This document shows, in pieces, positions 52,376 to 61,297 of a DNA stretch of 64,000 nt. Positions within the stretch are counted from its first letter, which is position 1; the number at the start of each line of letters is the position of its first letter. Source of the stretch: Burkholderiales bacterium C2. GTDB lineage: Bacteria; Pseudomonadota; Gammaproteobacteria; Burkholderiales; Burkholderiaceae_C. A program made the position numbers and the translations under genes. The stretch is from NCBI GenBank assembly GCA_005503085.1, contig SCOI01000019.1:58838-122837 (forward strand), in the 5' to 3' direction. The notes beneath the pieces are model-generated. The model made no database searches. It had not been told where the DNA came from and worked only from the letters and a program-made list of their open reading frames with translations.

Positions 52376-53716
52376 ATGACACACACCATGAACCGACCCA
52401 TCCCTGCGGCGGCCGCCTCGCGCGGCCAGGTGCTGCTGCCCATGCTCTTCATCGGCCTGATGTTCTTCGTCCTCGGCTTCGTCACCTGGCTGAACGGCTC
52501 GCTGATCCCGTTTCTGAAGCTGGTCTGCGATCTCAACAACTTCCAGGCCCTGTGGGTCACCTTCGCCTTCTACATCGCCTACACGGTGATGGCCCTGCCC
52601 TCGGCCGCCATCTTGGGCCGCATCGGCTACAAGAACGGCATGAGCCTGGGCCTGGCCGTGATGGCGCTGGGCGCGCTGCTCTTCATCCCGGCTGCGCAAA
52701 GCCGCCATTACGGCGTCTTCCTCGCGGCCCTGTTCACGCTGGCCAGCGGCATGACGCTGATGCAGACCGCGATCAACCCCTATATCGTCTGCATCGGCCC
52801 GCGCGAGAGCGCAGCCATGCGCATCAGCATCATGGGGCTGTTCAACAAGGGCGCCGGCATCATCGTGCCGCTGGTGTTCTCGGCCCTGGTGCTGTCCGGC
52901 GTCGGCCAGTACTCCGACGCGGCCCTGGCCGCACTGGACGAGGCCGGGCGCGAGGCGCTGCGGGTGGAGCTGTCGGCCCGCCTGCTGCGGCCCTATCTGG
53001 TGATGGCCGGCGCGCTGGCGCTGTTCACCGCCATCATCCACTTCTCGGCGCTGCGCGAGCCGGTGCTGGACGAGGGCCGCGACGAGCCGGCCCGGGTGCA
53101 GCGCGGCGTGTTCCAGTTCCCCCAGGTGGTGCTGGGCGCGCTGGCGCTGTTCGCCTATGTCGGCGTCGAGGTGATCGCCGGCGACACCATAGGCCTGTAC
53201 GGCCAGCAGCTGGGCGTGCCCAACTTCGCGGTGCTGACCTCCTACACCATGGGCTTCATGGTGCTGGGCTATCTGCTGGGCGTGCTGTGCATTCCACGCC
53301 TGCTGTCGCAGCGCGCCGCGCTGCTGCTGTCGGCGCTGGCCGGCCTGGCGTGCACGGCCGGCGTGACCTTGGCGTCCAAGAGCTCGACAGGGCTGTCGCT
53401 GGCGCTGCTGGGCTGGGCGGGCGTGCCGCCGGTGCCGGACACGGTGATGTTCCTGGCCCTGCTGGGCCTGGCCAATGCCCTGGTCTGGCCGGCGATCTGG
53501 CCGCTGGCGCTGGACGGGCTGGGCCGCTACACCGCCAGCGGCTCGGCCCTGCTGATCATGGGCATTGCCGGCGGCGCGCTGCTGCCGATGGGCTATGGCC
53601 GGCTCGCCGACACGGGCCAGGCCCAGGCCGCCTACTGGCTGCTGCTGCCCTGCTACGGCTTCATCCTGTTCTATGCGCTGATCGGTCACCGGCTGCGGCG
53701 CTGGGGCCGGGCCTGA
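52376..53716 (+). CDS. FucP/GluP-family sugar MFS permease
   Basis: Inner-membrane sugar-proton symporter of the fucose permease family. The 446-residue protein has about twelve helices with LMFFVLGFVTWLNGSLIPFLK at the start, NPYIVCIGPRESAAMRISIM, and the family motifs of GluP/NagP-type members (glucose, galactose or N-acetylglucosamine). The exact sugar cannot be told. Together with the TonB receptor it could use oligosaccharide breakdown products. ATG at 52376 used; a second ATG at 52388 is possible. Confidence 0.92.
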   Translation: MTHTMNRPIPAAAASRGQVLLPMLFIGLMFFVLGFVTWLNGSLIPFLKLVCDLNNFQALWVTFAFYIAYTVMALPSAAILGRIGYKNGMSLGLAVMALGALLFIPAAQSRHYGVFLAALFTLASGMTLMQTAINPYIVCIGPRESAAMRISIMGLFNKGAGIIVPLVFSALVLSGVGQYSDAALAALDEAGREALRVELSARLLRPYLVMAGALALFTAIIHFSALREPVLDEGRDEPARVQRGVFQFPQVVLGALALFAYVGVEVIAGDTIGLYGQQLGVPNFAVLTSYTMGFMVLGYLLGVLCIPRLLSQRAALLLSALAGLACTAGVTLASKSSTGLSLALLGWAGVPPVPDTVMFLALLGLANALVWPAIWPLALDGLGRYTASGSALLIMGIAGGALLPMGYGRLADTGQAQAAYWLLLPCYGFILFYALIGHRLRRWGRA

Positions 53717-53726
53717 GGTCGGGGCA

Positions 53727-55277
53727 TCAAGGCCGGGGCGCCGGCAGGGCCAGGCAGACCTCGAAGCCGCCCTGCGGATGATTGCGAAAGCGCAGCGAGC
53801 CGCCATGGTCGGCGACGATGTCGCGCACGATGGACAGGCCCAGGCCCAGCCCCTCCTCGCGCAGCCGCGCCCCATGGGCCAGCCGGGTATAGGGCTGGCC
53901 CAGCTCGGCCAGCGCGGCCTCGGGCACGCCAGGCCCATGGTCGCGCACCGTCAGCAAGACCTGACCCTCATCGGGGCTGCCCGCCTCGCCCTCGCTCATC
54001 AGCAGCTCCGCGTGGTGCCCGGCGGGTTCCGGCGTGCCGGCGCTGGCGCCGTAGAAGATCGCGTTGTCGAGCAGATTGCCGATCGCCCGCTTGAGCGCCA
54101 GCGGCTTGCCGAACACGGTCAGCGGGCGGTCCTGCAGCTCGATGCGCTGACCGGCCATGCGGGCATCGCGCACCATCTTCTGCAGCACCAGGTCGATGCG
54201 CACCGGCACGCGGTTCTCGTGGATATCGGTGTCCTTGACGATCTGCAGCGCGGTCTTGACCATCATATCGAGCTCGTCCAGGTCTTCGTGGAAGGCGTCC
54301 TGCAGCGCCGGGTCGTCGAGCAACTCGCTGCGCAGGCGCAGGCGGGTGATCGGGGTGCGCAGATCATGCGAGATCGAGGCGAACAGGCGCTCGCGGTCGC
54401 TGAGGTAGCGGCGGATGCGCTCCTGCATCTCGTTGAAGGCCTGGATCGCGCGCCGCACCTCCGAGGTGCCGCTGACGCGCAGCGGCGCGGGCGCGGCCTT
54501 GCGGCCGACGCGCGCCGCCGCCCGGCTCAGGCCGGCCAGCGGCCGGGTCAGCGCCCGCGCGGCGATCAGCGTCAGCAGCAGGGCCAGGCCCAGCGTCAGC
54601 AGCTGCGGGGTCAGGCGTTGCCAGCTGAAGAACTCCAGCTGTTCGAGGAAATAAGGGTCGGGCAGCGCGCTGCTCAGATACAGCCACTGCCCCGGCTCGG
54701 TCTCGACCTGTATCACCAGAAAGGGCGCCGGCCGCTCCGGCGCCAGCAGCGAGGGATCGACCCAGCTGTCGGGCAGATCGGCCAGCAGCGCGCCGCCGGG
54801 CCCGACCTGCAGGCCCAGCGGCGAGGCCAGGGTCACGCGCAGCGCCGTGCCGGCGGCCAGCCGGGACTCCAGCTCCTCGCGCACCCGCGCCTCCAGCAGC
54901 CGCGCCAGCGCCTGCTCGGGCAGCGGCCGGATCGCCACCTCGGCCTGGTTGAAGAACACCAGAAAGCGCGTGCCGCCCATGGTGCGCAGCTGCTCGATCA
55001 GCAGCGGCCGGTAGGCCGCCGGCAGCTCGCGCAAGGCGCGCAGCGCCCCCAAGGCGCCGCTGGCCACATGGTGGGCGGCCTGCTCGGTCTGGCGCTTGGT
55101 GCGCTGCTCGATCTGGCTGTACCAGAGCAGATTGATCAGCAGCTGCACCAGGGCCAGCCCCCCCAGCATCGCCAGCACGAAGCGGCCCTGCAGGCTGTCG
55201 AACAAGAAGCCGCTGAAGCGCTGCGGCCAGCCGGTGCCACGCCACCGGCCGGCTCCAGGCCCCCGCTCAGGGCGCAT
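53727..55277 (-). CDS. Sensor histidine kinase (HK of SBP-RR-HK module)
   Basis: Membrane sensor kinase, 516 residues. TM1 at about residues 33-53, a periplasmic sensory part of about 170 residues, TM2 at about 224-242, HAMP, the dimerisation domain with phosphoacceptor His304 (SISHDLRTPITRL) and a catalytic ATPase with N-box (AIGNLLDNAIFYG), RDHGPGVP and EGLGLGLSIVRDIV. Its start overlaps the response regulator by 11 bp. The gene order binding protein, regulator, kinase suggests the kinase reads ligand occupancy of the adjacent binding protein. Convergent with the permease gene. Confidence 0.93.
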   Translation of the reverse strand: MRPERGPGAGRWRGTGWPQRFSGFLFDSLQGRFVLAMLGGLALVQLLINLLWYSQIEQRTKRQTEQAAHHVASGALGALRALRELPAAYRPLLIEQLRTMGGTRFLVFFNQAEVAIRPLPEQALARLLEARVREELESRLAAGTALRVTLASPLGLQVGPGGALLADLPDSWVDPSLLAPERPAPFLVIQVETEPGQWLYLSSALPDPYFLEQLEFFSWQRLTPQLLTLGLALLLTLIAARALTRPLAGLSRAAARVGRKAAPAPLRVSGTSEVRRAIQAFNEMQERIRRYLSDRERLFASISHDLRTPITRLRLRSELLDDPALQDAFHEDLDELDMMVKTALQIVKDTDIHENRVPVRIDLVLQKMVRDARMAGQRIELQDRPLTVFGKPLALKRAIGNLLDNAIFYGASAGTPEPAGHHAELLMSEGEAGSPDEGQVLLTVRDHGPGVPEAALAELGQPYTRLAHGARLREEGLGLGLSIVRDIVADHGGSLRFRNHPQGGFEVCLALPAPRP

Positions 55278-55983
55278 GGCCCACCGTCACCGTGGTCGCG
55301 AACACATAGCCCGAGCCGCGCACCGTCTTGATCAGGGCCGGCTGCTTGCCATCGTCCTGCAGGCGCTGGCGCAGCCGGCTCATCTGCACATCGAGCGAAC
55401 GGTCCAGCGGGCCGAGGTCCCGGCCGCGCGTGACCTCGGCCAGGCGGCTGCGCTCCAGCACCTCGCCGGGGTGCTCGACCAGCAGCTTGAGCAGCTGGAA
55501 GTCCATGCCCGACAACGCGCTGGCGCTGCCGTCCGGGTCGATCAGGCTGCGCTCCAGCAGGTCCAGCGAGAAACCGTTGAAGCGGTAGTAGCGCGGCGCC
55601 TGGCTGCGCTCCTGGCCGGTACGCCGGGTGATGGCCTTGATGCGGGCCAGCAGCTCGCGCGGGTTGAAGGGCTTGCCGATGTAGTCGTCGGCGCCCAGCT
55701 CCAGGCCGATGATGCGGTCGGTCTCCTCGGCGCTGGCGGTCAGCATGATGACCGGCACCTCGGAGCGCCGCCGCACCGCCTGGCACAGCGCAAAGCCCTC
55801 GGTATCGGGCAGCATCACGTCGAGGATGCACAGACTGATCTCGTCGCGATGGCGCTCGAACTCGGCCATGAAGCTGGCGCCATCATGGGCCAAGAGCACC
55901 GCGTACTGGTTCTTCTCCAGATAGGTCTTCAGCAGGGTGCGGATCTTCTGGTCGTCGTCGACGATCAGGATGGTGCGGGTCAT
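55267..55983 (-). CDS. OmpR-family response regulator
   Basis: DNA-binding partner of the adjacent kinase. The 238-residue protein has a receiver domain with Asp10, Asp11, phosphoacceptor Asp55 (CILDVMLPD) and Lys104, then a winged-helix OmpR output domain (SALSGMDFQLLKLLVEHPGE; RSLDVQMSRLRQRLQDD; KTVRGSGYVFA). It overlaps the binding-protein stop and the kinase start. Likely target: the convergent TonB-MFS unit; inferred. Confidence 0.95.
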   Translation of the reverse strand: MTRTILIVDDDQKIRTLLKTYLEKNQYAVLLAHDGASFMAEFERHRDEISLCILDVMLPDTEGFALCQAVRRRSEVPVIMLTASAEETDRIIGLELGADDYIGKPFNPRELLARIKAITRRTGQERSQAPRYYRFNGFSLDLLERSLIDPDGSASALSGMDFQLLKLLVEHPGEVLERSRLAEVTRGRDLGPLDRSLDVQMSRLRQRLQDDGKQPALIKTVRGSGYVFATTVTVGHAP

Positions 55984-57407
55984 GGCGCGGCTTTCCTGGG
56001 GTTCGGGGCCGCCGTGGCAGCGGCGGGGCTCAGCGCCCGCAGCAGGCCCTGCAGCTTGCGCTGCGCGGCGGCCGGTGTCTGGCTGGGGTCGAGAGCGAAG
56101 CGATGCACCGTCTCGATGATGGCGTTCTTGCCCACCTCGCCGAAGGCCATCCGGTGCACCAGGCTGGGCACGCGCGGCGTCGCGGGGTTGGCGAACAGGT
56201 GGAAGGACTGTTGGGCGCAGGGGTCGAGCTCGTCGACCGGCACATCGCGGCGCACCGGCACCGAGCCCTTGATGCGGTTGTAGCCCAGCTGCAGCGCGGC
56301 GCTGCCCAGCAGCTCGGCCATCTTTTCCTGCTCGGCTTGCGCCGGGCTGCCGCCGGCCAGCATCGCCAGCGTGTCGATGCTGAAGAGATGGACCTGGGCC
56401 GTGCCGGGCACGGCCTTGCACTCGAAATCCCGGCCGCCCTCCAGGCCCAGCATGCCCAGCTCGCCGCGCGCCCAGTCGCCCATGATCAGCATGGCCGAGC
56501 GCTCGGCCGCGAAGTCGGCAACCAGCTCGGTCCAGGGACGCTCGCCGGGCGCGGCGACTGCGGCGCCGCTGGCCGGCGCGGTGACGGCCGGCGCAGGGCC
56601 GGCCAGACTGCGCCAGACGCGCAGGCGCTTGAACGCCCGCTCCAGCGCCGGGTCGCCAAAAGCCGCCGGATCGCGCTGAACCAGCATGCGCCGGTACAGC
56701 GCCGGCCCGGCCTCGCTGAGCAGCAAGGCCTCGAACACGGTGGCCACCTGCCAGGGCTCGTCGCTGAAGGCCACCGGGCTCACGCCGGCGGCACGCAGCC
56801 GGGCAGCGGCGCGCTCCAGCCCGTCCCAGTCACTCGGCAGCTCGATCTTGTGCTGGCGGAACAGCGATTTGTTCAGATAGAGGTTGTTGATGCGATGGAT
56901 GCCCAGCGGCGCGGCCACCACATGCTCGCGCACCGTCAGCTGCGCCATCACCTGCGGGAACAGCACGCGACTCCACTGGCGCCGCTGGGCCACGCCGTCG
57001 AGCTCCAACAGCAGGCCCATATCGGCCCACTCGCTCATCGACTGGCCATTCAGCTGCGCCACCTTGGGCGCCATGCGGCGCAGCGTGCGCTCGTTGAGCA
57101 CCTTGATGGCCGCGCCGCCACCGCCGCCGGCCACCGCGCCGTCGACCCAGCGCAGGCCGATCTCGGCCATGCGCGCCGCCACATGGTCGGCCGCCGCACG
57201 CTCGCTGGCCGAGGTCCACCAGTGCAAGACATTCAGCTCGGCGGCCGGCTTGTCCGCCAGCGCGCCGGCCGGCGCGGCCCAGGCCGACGCCAGCCCGCTG
57301 AGGGCCAGGCACGCACAGACCAGCGCACGGCCGCCCCGGCCGGTCGGCGGGTGGCGGCCTTGCGTCCCTGCTGCTGGGTCTGTCTGTTGTGGAAATCGCT
57401 GAGTCAC
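55980..57407 (-). CDS. Sugar-type extracellular solute-binding protein, probable sensory subunit
   Basis: Family-1 periplasmic binding protein, 475 residues, with signal peptide near residues 20-45 (ALVCACLALSGLASAWA) then ELNVLHWWTSASERAA, typical of sugar-binding proteins, and LPSDWDGLERAAARL, GVSPVAFSDEPWQVATVFEA. GTG at 57407 is favoured by AGGGA 8 bp upstream. No permease or ATPase adjoins; its stop overlaps the response regulator start (ATGA), so it is most probably a ligand-binding input to the two-component system, as ChvE is for VirA. Confidence 0.88.
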   Translation of the reverse strand: MTQRFPQQTDPAAGTQGRHPPTGRGGRALVCACLALSGLASAWAAPAGALADKPAAELNVLHWWTSASERAAADHVAARMAEIGLRWVDGAVAGGGGGAAIKVLNERTLRRMAPKVAQLNGQSMSEWADMGLLLELDGVAQRRQWSRVLFPQVMAQLTVREHVVAAPLGIHRINNLYLNKSLFRQHKIELPSDWDGLERAAARLRAAGVSPVAFSDEPWQVATVFEALLLSEAGPALYRRMLVQRDPAAFGDPALERAFKRLRVWRSLAGPAPAVTAPASGAAVAAPGERPWTELVADFAAERSAMLIMGDWARGELGMLGLEGGRDFECKAVPGTAQVHLFSIDTLAMLAGGSPAQAEQEKMAELLGSAALQLGYNRIKGSVPVRRDVPVDELDPCAQQSFHLFANPATPRVPSLVHRMAFGEVGKNAIIETVHRFALDPSQTPAAAQRKLQGLLRALSPAAATAAPNPRKAAP

Positions 57408-57618
57408 CGAAAGCGTCCCTCGCTGCGCTTGGCGGCATTCTGGGAGCGCCCGCTCGGCGCTGGCGATTGGGAATAACGCCCTGGCGCCTCCCTCACGCCC
57501 GCCATCTCCCATGAAACGGGGCCAGCGCCCGAATCTTAAAAAACGTAACACGATGCCTGCGCGCGACAGCCGGGGCATGCCGCGGCGCCAGCGGGGCTGG
57601 TCGCGCAGCATGCCCGGC

Positions 57619-58464
57619 TCAACCCATCTGCATCCTCAGCCGCCGCGCCGCCTCCTCGTCGCGTGCGTCGTCGATCTCGCGCAGCACCGCGCCGAGGTCC
57701 ACCGCCGCCAGCTTGCGCTCGAAGCGGCCGCTGAGCGGGGTCTCGGGCGTCAGCGCGCCACGCTGGAACAAGGCCCAGATCTCGGGGCCGTAGTCGGTGC
57801 TCAAGAGCGCCGGCGCGAAGCGGCCGAAGAAGTCGCGCAGATTGCCGACATCGCGCAGCAGCATGCGCATCGCATGGTTGTTGCCGGCCGCGTCCACCGC
57901 CTGCGGCAGGTCGATGATGACCGGGCCGTCGGCCGCCAAGAGGATGTTGAACTCGGACAGATCGCCGTGCACGACGCCGGCGCAGAGCATGCGCACGACC
58001 TCGCCGATCAGGCTGGCGTGATGGGCCTGCGCCTCCTCGGCCGTGAACAGCACATCGTTCAGGCGCGGCGCGGCGTCACCGTCGGCATCGGTGACCAACT
58101 CCATCAGCAGCACGCCCTCGTGGAAGTTGTAGGGCCGGGGCACGCGCACGCCGGCACCGGCCAGGCGGTAGAGCGCGTCGACCTCGGCGCTCTGCCAGGC
58201 CGCTTCGGTGGCCTGGCGGCCGTAGCGGGTGCCCTTGGCCATCGCTCGGGCCTGGCGGCTGTTCTTGACCTTGCGGTTCTCGGTGTAGTCGACGGCCTGG
58301 CGGAAGCTGCGCTCGGTGGCCTCCTTGTAGACCTTGGCACAGCGGATCTCGTCGCCGCAGCGCACGACATAGACGGTCGCTTCCTTGCCGCTCATCAGCT
58401 GGCGCTGCACCGCATCGATCAGCCCCTCATCGATCAGGGCCTGCAGTCTCTTGGGTGCTTTCAT
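57619..58464 (-). CDS. RIO-like serine protein kinase
   Basis: Atypical protein kinase, cytoplasmic, of the bacterial RIO1-like group found in pseudomonads. The 281-residue protein has the ATP-binding loop MSGKEATVYVV (24-34), the catalytic loop VHGDLSEFNIL (Asp168, Asn173) and the metal-binding IDLPQAVD (Asp185). The target protein is unknown; bacterial RIO-like kinases are poorly studied. No operon partner is evident, though the Gfo/Idh/MocA gene is 24 bp upstream on the same strand. Confidence 0.9.
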   Translation of the reverse strand: MKAPKRLQALIDEGLIDAVQRQLMSGKEATVYVVRCGDEIRCAKVYKEATERSFRQAVDYTENRKVKNSRQARAMAKGTRYGRQATEAAWQSAEVDALYRLAGAGVRVPRPYNFHEGVLLMELVTDADGDAAPRLNDVLFTAEEAQAHHASLIGEVVRMLCAGVVHGDLSEFNILLAADGPVIIDLPQAVDAAGNNHAMRMLLRDVGNLRDFFGRFAPALLSTDYGPEIWALFQRGALTPETPLSGRFERKLAAVDLGAVLREIDDARDEEAARRLRMQMG

Positions 58465-58488
58465 CGGCCCATTGTCGCCGCAAGGCCC

Positions 58489-59493
58489 TCACTCGAAGGG
58501 ATAGCGCACGCCCAGCTGGCGCCGGATCTCGTCCATCCAGGCGAGAGTCGCCAGGCTTTCGGCATGCGGCATCCGCGGGCTCTCGATCAGTCCGGCGCGT
58601 ATGCAGCGCATCGCTTCTTCGATCTCGCCCTCGAAGCCGTTGATGCGAAAGGGCGCGGCCACGGTCTGCGGCACCTCGCCGTGCAGCTGCAGCCGCGCCT
58701 CGGTGGCCTGCCAGAAGTTGTGCGGCAAGGTGATGCTGCCGCGCGTGCCGAGGATGTGCAGCGCGTTGTCGGAGCTGCCGTCGATGCCGCAGATGAACTG
58801 CGAGACCAGGCCGCCTGGGAAGCTCAGTGTCGCGTTGACGCGCTGATCGACGCCGGTCGGCGCCAGCACGCCCTCGGCACGCAGCACCAGTGGCTCCGGG
58901 CAGGCGCCCAGCGCCTGCTGCAGCACCCAGCGCGTCACCGTCAGGTTGTAGATGCCGATGTCCAGCAGCGCCCCGCCTGCCAGGGCCGGGTCGAACAGGC
59001 GGCTGCCGCTCTGGTAGGGGGCGGGAAAGCAGAAGCTGGACTGAATGCCGCGCAGCTCGCCGATCAGCTGGGCGCGCAACCAACCCTGCAAGACCTCGTT
59101 GTAGACCGGCAGGAAGCGGGTCCACACCGCTTCCATCAGGAACAGGCCGCGCTCGCGCGCCAGCGCCACCAGCGGCTCGGCCTGGGCAAGACCTGGCACC
59201 AGCGGCTTCTCGCACAGCACCGGTTTGCCGGCCTCCAGACAGGCACGCACGATCTCGCCATGCTCGGAGTGCGGTGTGGCCACATAGACGCCGTCCACCG
59301 CCGGGTCGGCCAGCAGCGCGGCCAGATCGGTGCTCGAGCGGGCGGCGGAAAACTCGTCGGCGAAGGCCTGGGCGCGGGCCGCGTCTCGGCCCAGCACGCT
59401 GTGCAAGCGGGTGCCATCCAGCTGCTGCACGGCGGAGGCAAAACGACGGGCAATCTTGCCTGGGCCGACCAGGGCCCATGCGAATTCGGTCAT
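58489..59493 (-). CDS. Gfo/Idh/MocA family oxidoreductase
   Basis: NAD(P)-dependent sugar or inositol-type dehydrogenase, 334 residues. The N-terminal WALVGPGKIARRFASAVQQ and the CEKPLV motif with catalytic Lys are canonical; the C-terminal substrate domain has GGALLDIGIYNLT. Substrate unknown. Apiose dehydrogenase is of the same family, but this gene lies 12 kb from the apionate cluster, so there is no basis to call it that. Confidence 0.92.
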   Translation of the reverse strand: MTEFAWALVGPGKIARRFASAVQQLDGTRLHSVLGRDAARAQAFADEFSAARSSTDLAALLADPAVDGVYVATPHSEHGEIVRACLEAGKPVLCEKPLVPGLAQAEPLVALARERGLFLMEAVWTRFLPVYNEVLQGWLRAQLIGELRGIQSSFCFPAPYQSGSRLFDPALAGGALLDIGIYNLTVTRWVLQQALGACPEPLVLRAEGVLAPTGVDQRVNATLSFPGGLVSQFICGIDGSSDNALHILGTRGSITLPHNFWQATEARLQLHGEVPQTVAAPFRINGFEGEIEEAMRCIRAGLIESPRMPHAESLATLAWMDEIRRQLGVRYPFE

Positions 59494-59496
59494 GTG

Positions 59497-59898
59497 TCAA
59501 TCAGAGAGCGGACGGATTTGCAACTCAGCATAGCCTGTGGCGGCGTCAGGCTCGCGGCGCAGCTGCCAGTCGGGCAGCAGGGCCAGCAGCACTTCGGCCG
59601 TCGTATGGACGATGCAGCCGGGCGCCACATGGCCGCCGAGCACACGGCCCTGGCGGTCCGACACACTGATGTGCAGATGCGAGCCATTGGCCGCGAGGCT
59701 GCCGGCCAGGGTCAGGATCTCGACGTCATCCGTCAAATCGATGATCTGTTCGGCACCGGCCAGGCGCAGCCGCGCCGGCTTCAGGCTGCCGATGCCGCTC
59801 AGCACAAAGGCGGCACTGCCGCCCTGGGCGGCCAGCGCCGCCTCCAGCGCGGCACGCAGGTCGTCGCCGGGCAGCAAACGCACAGGCAGGGTGTTCAT
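59497..59898 (-). CDS. PCC-domain (DUF296) protein
   Basis: Single-domain 133-residue protein of the plants-and-prokaryotes conserved (PCC/DUF296) family, with FVLSGIGSLKPARLRLAG, HLHISVSDRQGRVLGGHVAPG and a C-terminal HTTAEVLLALLPDW block. Bacterial members often form trimers and may bind DNA or a ligand. It ends 3 bp before the MocA gene and could be co-transcribed. Start ATG at 59898; an upstream ATG at 59916 is possible. Confidence 0.85.
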   Translation of the reverse strand: MNTLPVRLLPGDDLRAALEAALAAQGGSAAFVLSGIGSLKPARLRLAGAEQIIDLTDDVEILTLAGSLAANGSHLHISVSDRQGRVLGGHVAPGCIVHTTAEVLLALLPDWQLRREPDAATGYAELQIRPLSD

Positions 59899-59985
59899 CG
59901 GTGCAGCGTAACCCATGCAACTGCGCTTGCCTCGCCGCCGCGTCGGGCGCATAAAGCAGCTTGATGTCGATCAAGGGAGCTCCCG

Positions 59986-61245
59986 ATGAGCCAGAGCCTG
60001 TTGCAATGGACCGCCAGCCAGGGCTTCCTGCCCCATGGTGTGTGTTTCCAGTGGAGCCCGGACCTGCTCGGGCTGATGGTGGGCGCGGATGCGCTGACGG
60101 CGCTGGCCTATTTCTCGATCCCGCTGGCGCTGATGGTCTTCGTCAAGCGGCGCAGCGATCTGAAGTTCAACTGGATCTTCGTGCTGTTCTCGGCCTTCAT
60201 CTTCCTGTGCGGCAGCACCCATGTGGTGGACATCCTGACGATCTGGACACCGGCCTACTGGCTGCAGGGCTATGTCAAGGCGGCCACGGCGGCGGTCTCG
60301 CTGGTCACCGCGATCGGCCTGTGGTGGCTGATGCCGCAGGCGCTGCGCCTGCCCAGCACCGAGACGCTGGAGAAGATGGTCGATCGGCTGGCGCGCGAGG
60401 TGGCCGAGCGGCGCGCCGCCGAGGCCAGGCTGGAGCAGCTCAGCCACGAGCTGGAGGCGCGCGTGCTGGAGCGCACGCATCAGCTGGAGCTGGAGACCGC
60501 CGAGCGCCTGCGCCTGCAGGACGCCGACCGCGCCCGCGAGGCCGCCGAGCAGGCCAATCGCGCCAAAAGCGAGTTCCTGTCGCGCATGAGCCATGAGCTG
60601 CGCACGCCGCTGAATGCGGTGCTGGGTTTTGCCCAGCTGATGGGCAACCAGGCCGAGGCCCTGTCGGCCAAGCAGCAGGAGTGGCTGCAGCATATCGAAA
60701 CCGCCGGCTGGCATCTGCTGCGCCTGGTCGATGATGTGCTGGACATCGCCCGTATCGAGAGCGGTGTGATGCGCATCGAGCGCGAGCCGGTGAATCTGCA
60801 GACCGTGCTGCAGGACTGCCGTGACATGGTTTCGCAGTCGGCCGAGGCGCGCCAGGTCAGCCTGGACCTGGCGACCGAGAACGGCCACCATGTCGTCGTC
60901 TCGGATGGCAAGCGCCTGCGCCAGGTCTTGTCGAATCTGCTCAGCAATGCGATCAAGTACAACCGCCCCGGCGGCCATGTGCGGGCCCGGCTGTCGCTGC
61001 GCCAGGATCAGCTGCATATCGAGGTGGAGGACACCGGCGTCGGGCTGACGGCCGCGCAGCAGGCCCAGCTGTTCCAGCCCTTCAACCGGCTGGGCCGTGA
61101 GCGCGATGGCCATGTGCAGGGCACCGGCCTGGGTCTGGTGATCGTCAAACAGATGATCGATGCGCTGCGCGGCCATATCCAGGTGCGCAGCCGGCCCGAT
61201 GTCGGCACCACCTTTGTCGTCGAGTGGCCGGTGGCGCGGGCCTGA
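59986..61245 (+). CDS. Ethylene-receptor-like (ETR1-type) sensor histidine kinase
   Basis: Membrane histidine kinase, 419 residues. The N-terminal three helices (about residues 32-54, 63-86, 94-116) match the copper/ethylene-binding domain of plant ETR1: Asp35, Tyr42 (ALAYFSIPL), Cys75 and His79 (LCGSTH) correspond to ETR1 Asp25, Tyr32, Cys65 and His69, each offset by exactly ten. Cys20 may be the disulphide cysteine. A coiled coil (125-190), phosphoacceptor His203 (MSHELRTPLNAVLGF) and ATPase (NLLSNAIKYN, GTGLGLVIVKQMI) follow directly; the GAF domain of ETR1 is absent and there is no receiver. Probably binds copper and senses ethylene or another small hydrophobic molecule. Confidence 0.9.
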   Translation: MSQSLLQWTASQGFLPHGVCFQWSPDLLGLMVGADALTALAYFSIPLALMVFVKRRSDLKFNWIFVLFSAFIFLCGSTHVVDILTIWTPAYWLQGYVKAATAAVSLVTAIGLWWLMPQALRLPSTETLEKMVDRLAREVAERRAAEARLEQLSHELEARVLERTHQLELETAERLRLQDADRAREAAEQANRAKSEFLSRMSHELRTPLNAVLGFAQLMGNQAEALSAKQQEWLQHIETAGWHLLRLVDDVLDIARIESGVMRIEREPVNLQTVLQDCRDMVSQSAEARQVSLDLATENGHHVVVSDGKRLRQVLSNLLSNAIKYNRPGGHVRARLSLRQDQLHIEVEDTGVGLTAAQQAQLFQPFNRLGRERDGHVQGTGLGLVIVKQMIDALRGHIQVRSRPDVGTTFVVEWPVARA

Positions 61246-61297
61246 GTGCCCGGGCGCGCGACAATGCCGCCGGCCCGAGGACAAACGAAGCTGAGCG

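Noticed and set aside
58489..59493. Apiose dehydrogenase for the Gfo/Idh/MocA gene
   Set aside because: 12 kb from the apionate genes with unrelated neighbours; family alone is not enough.
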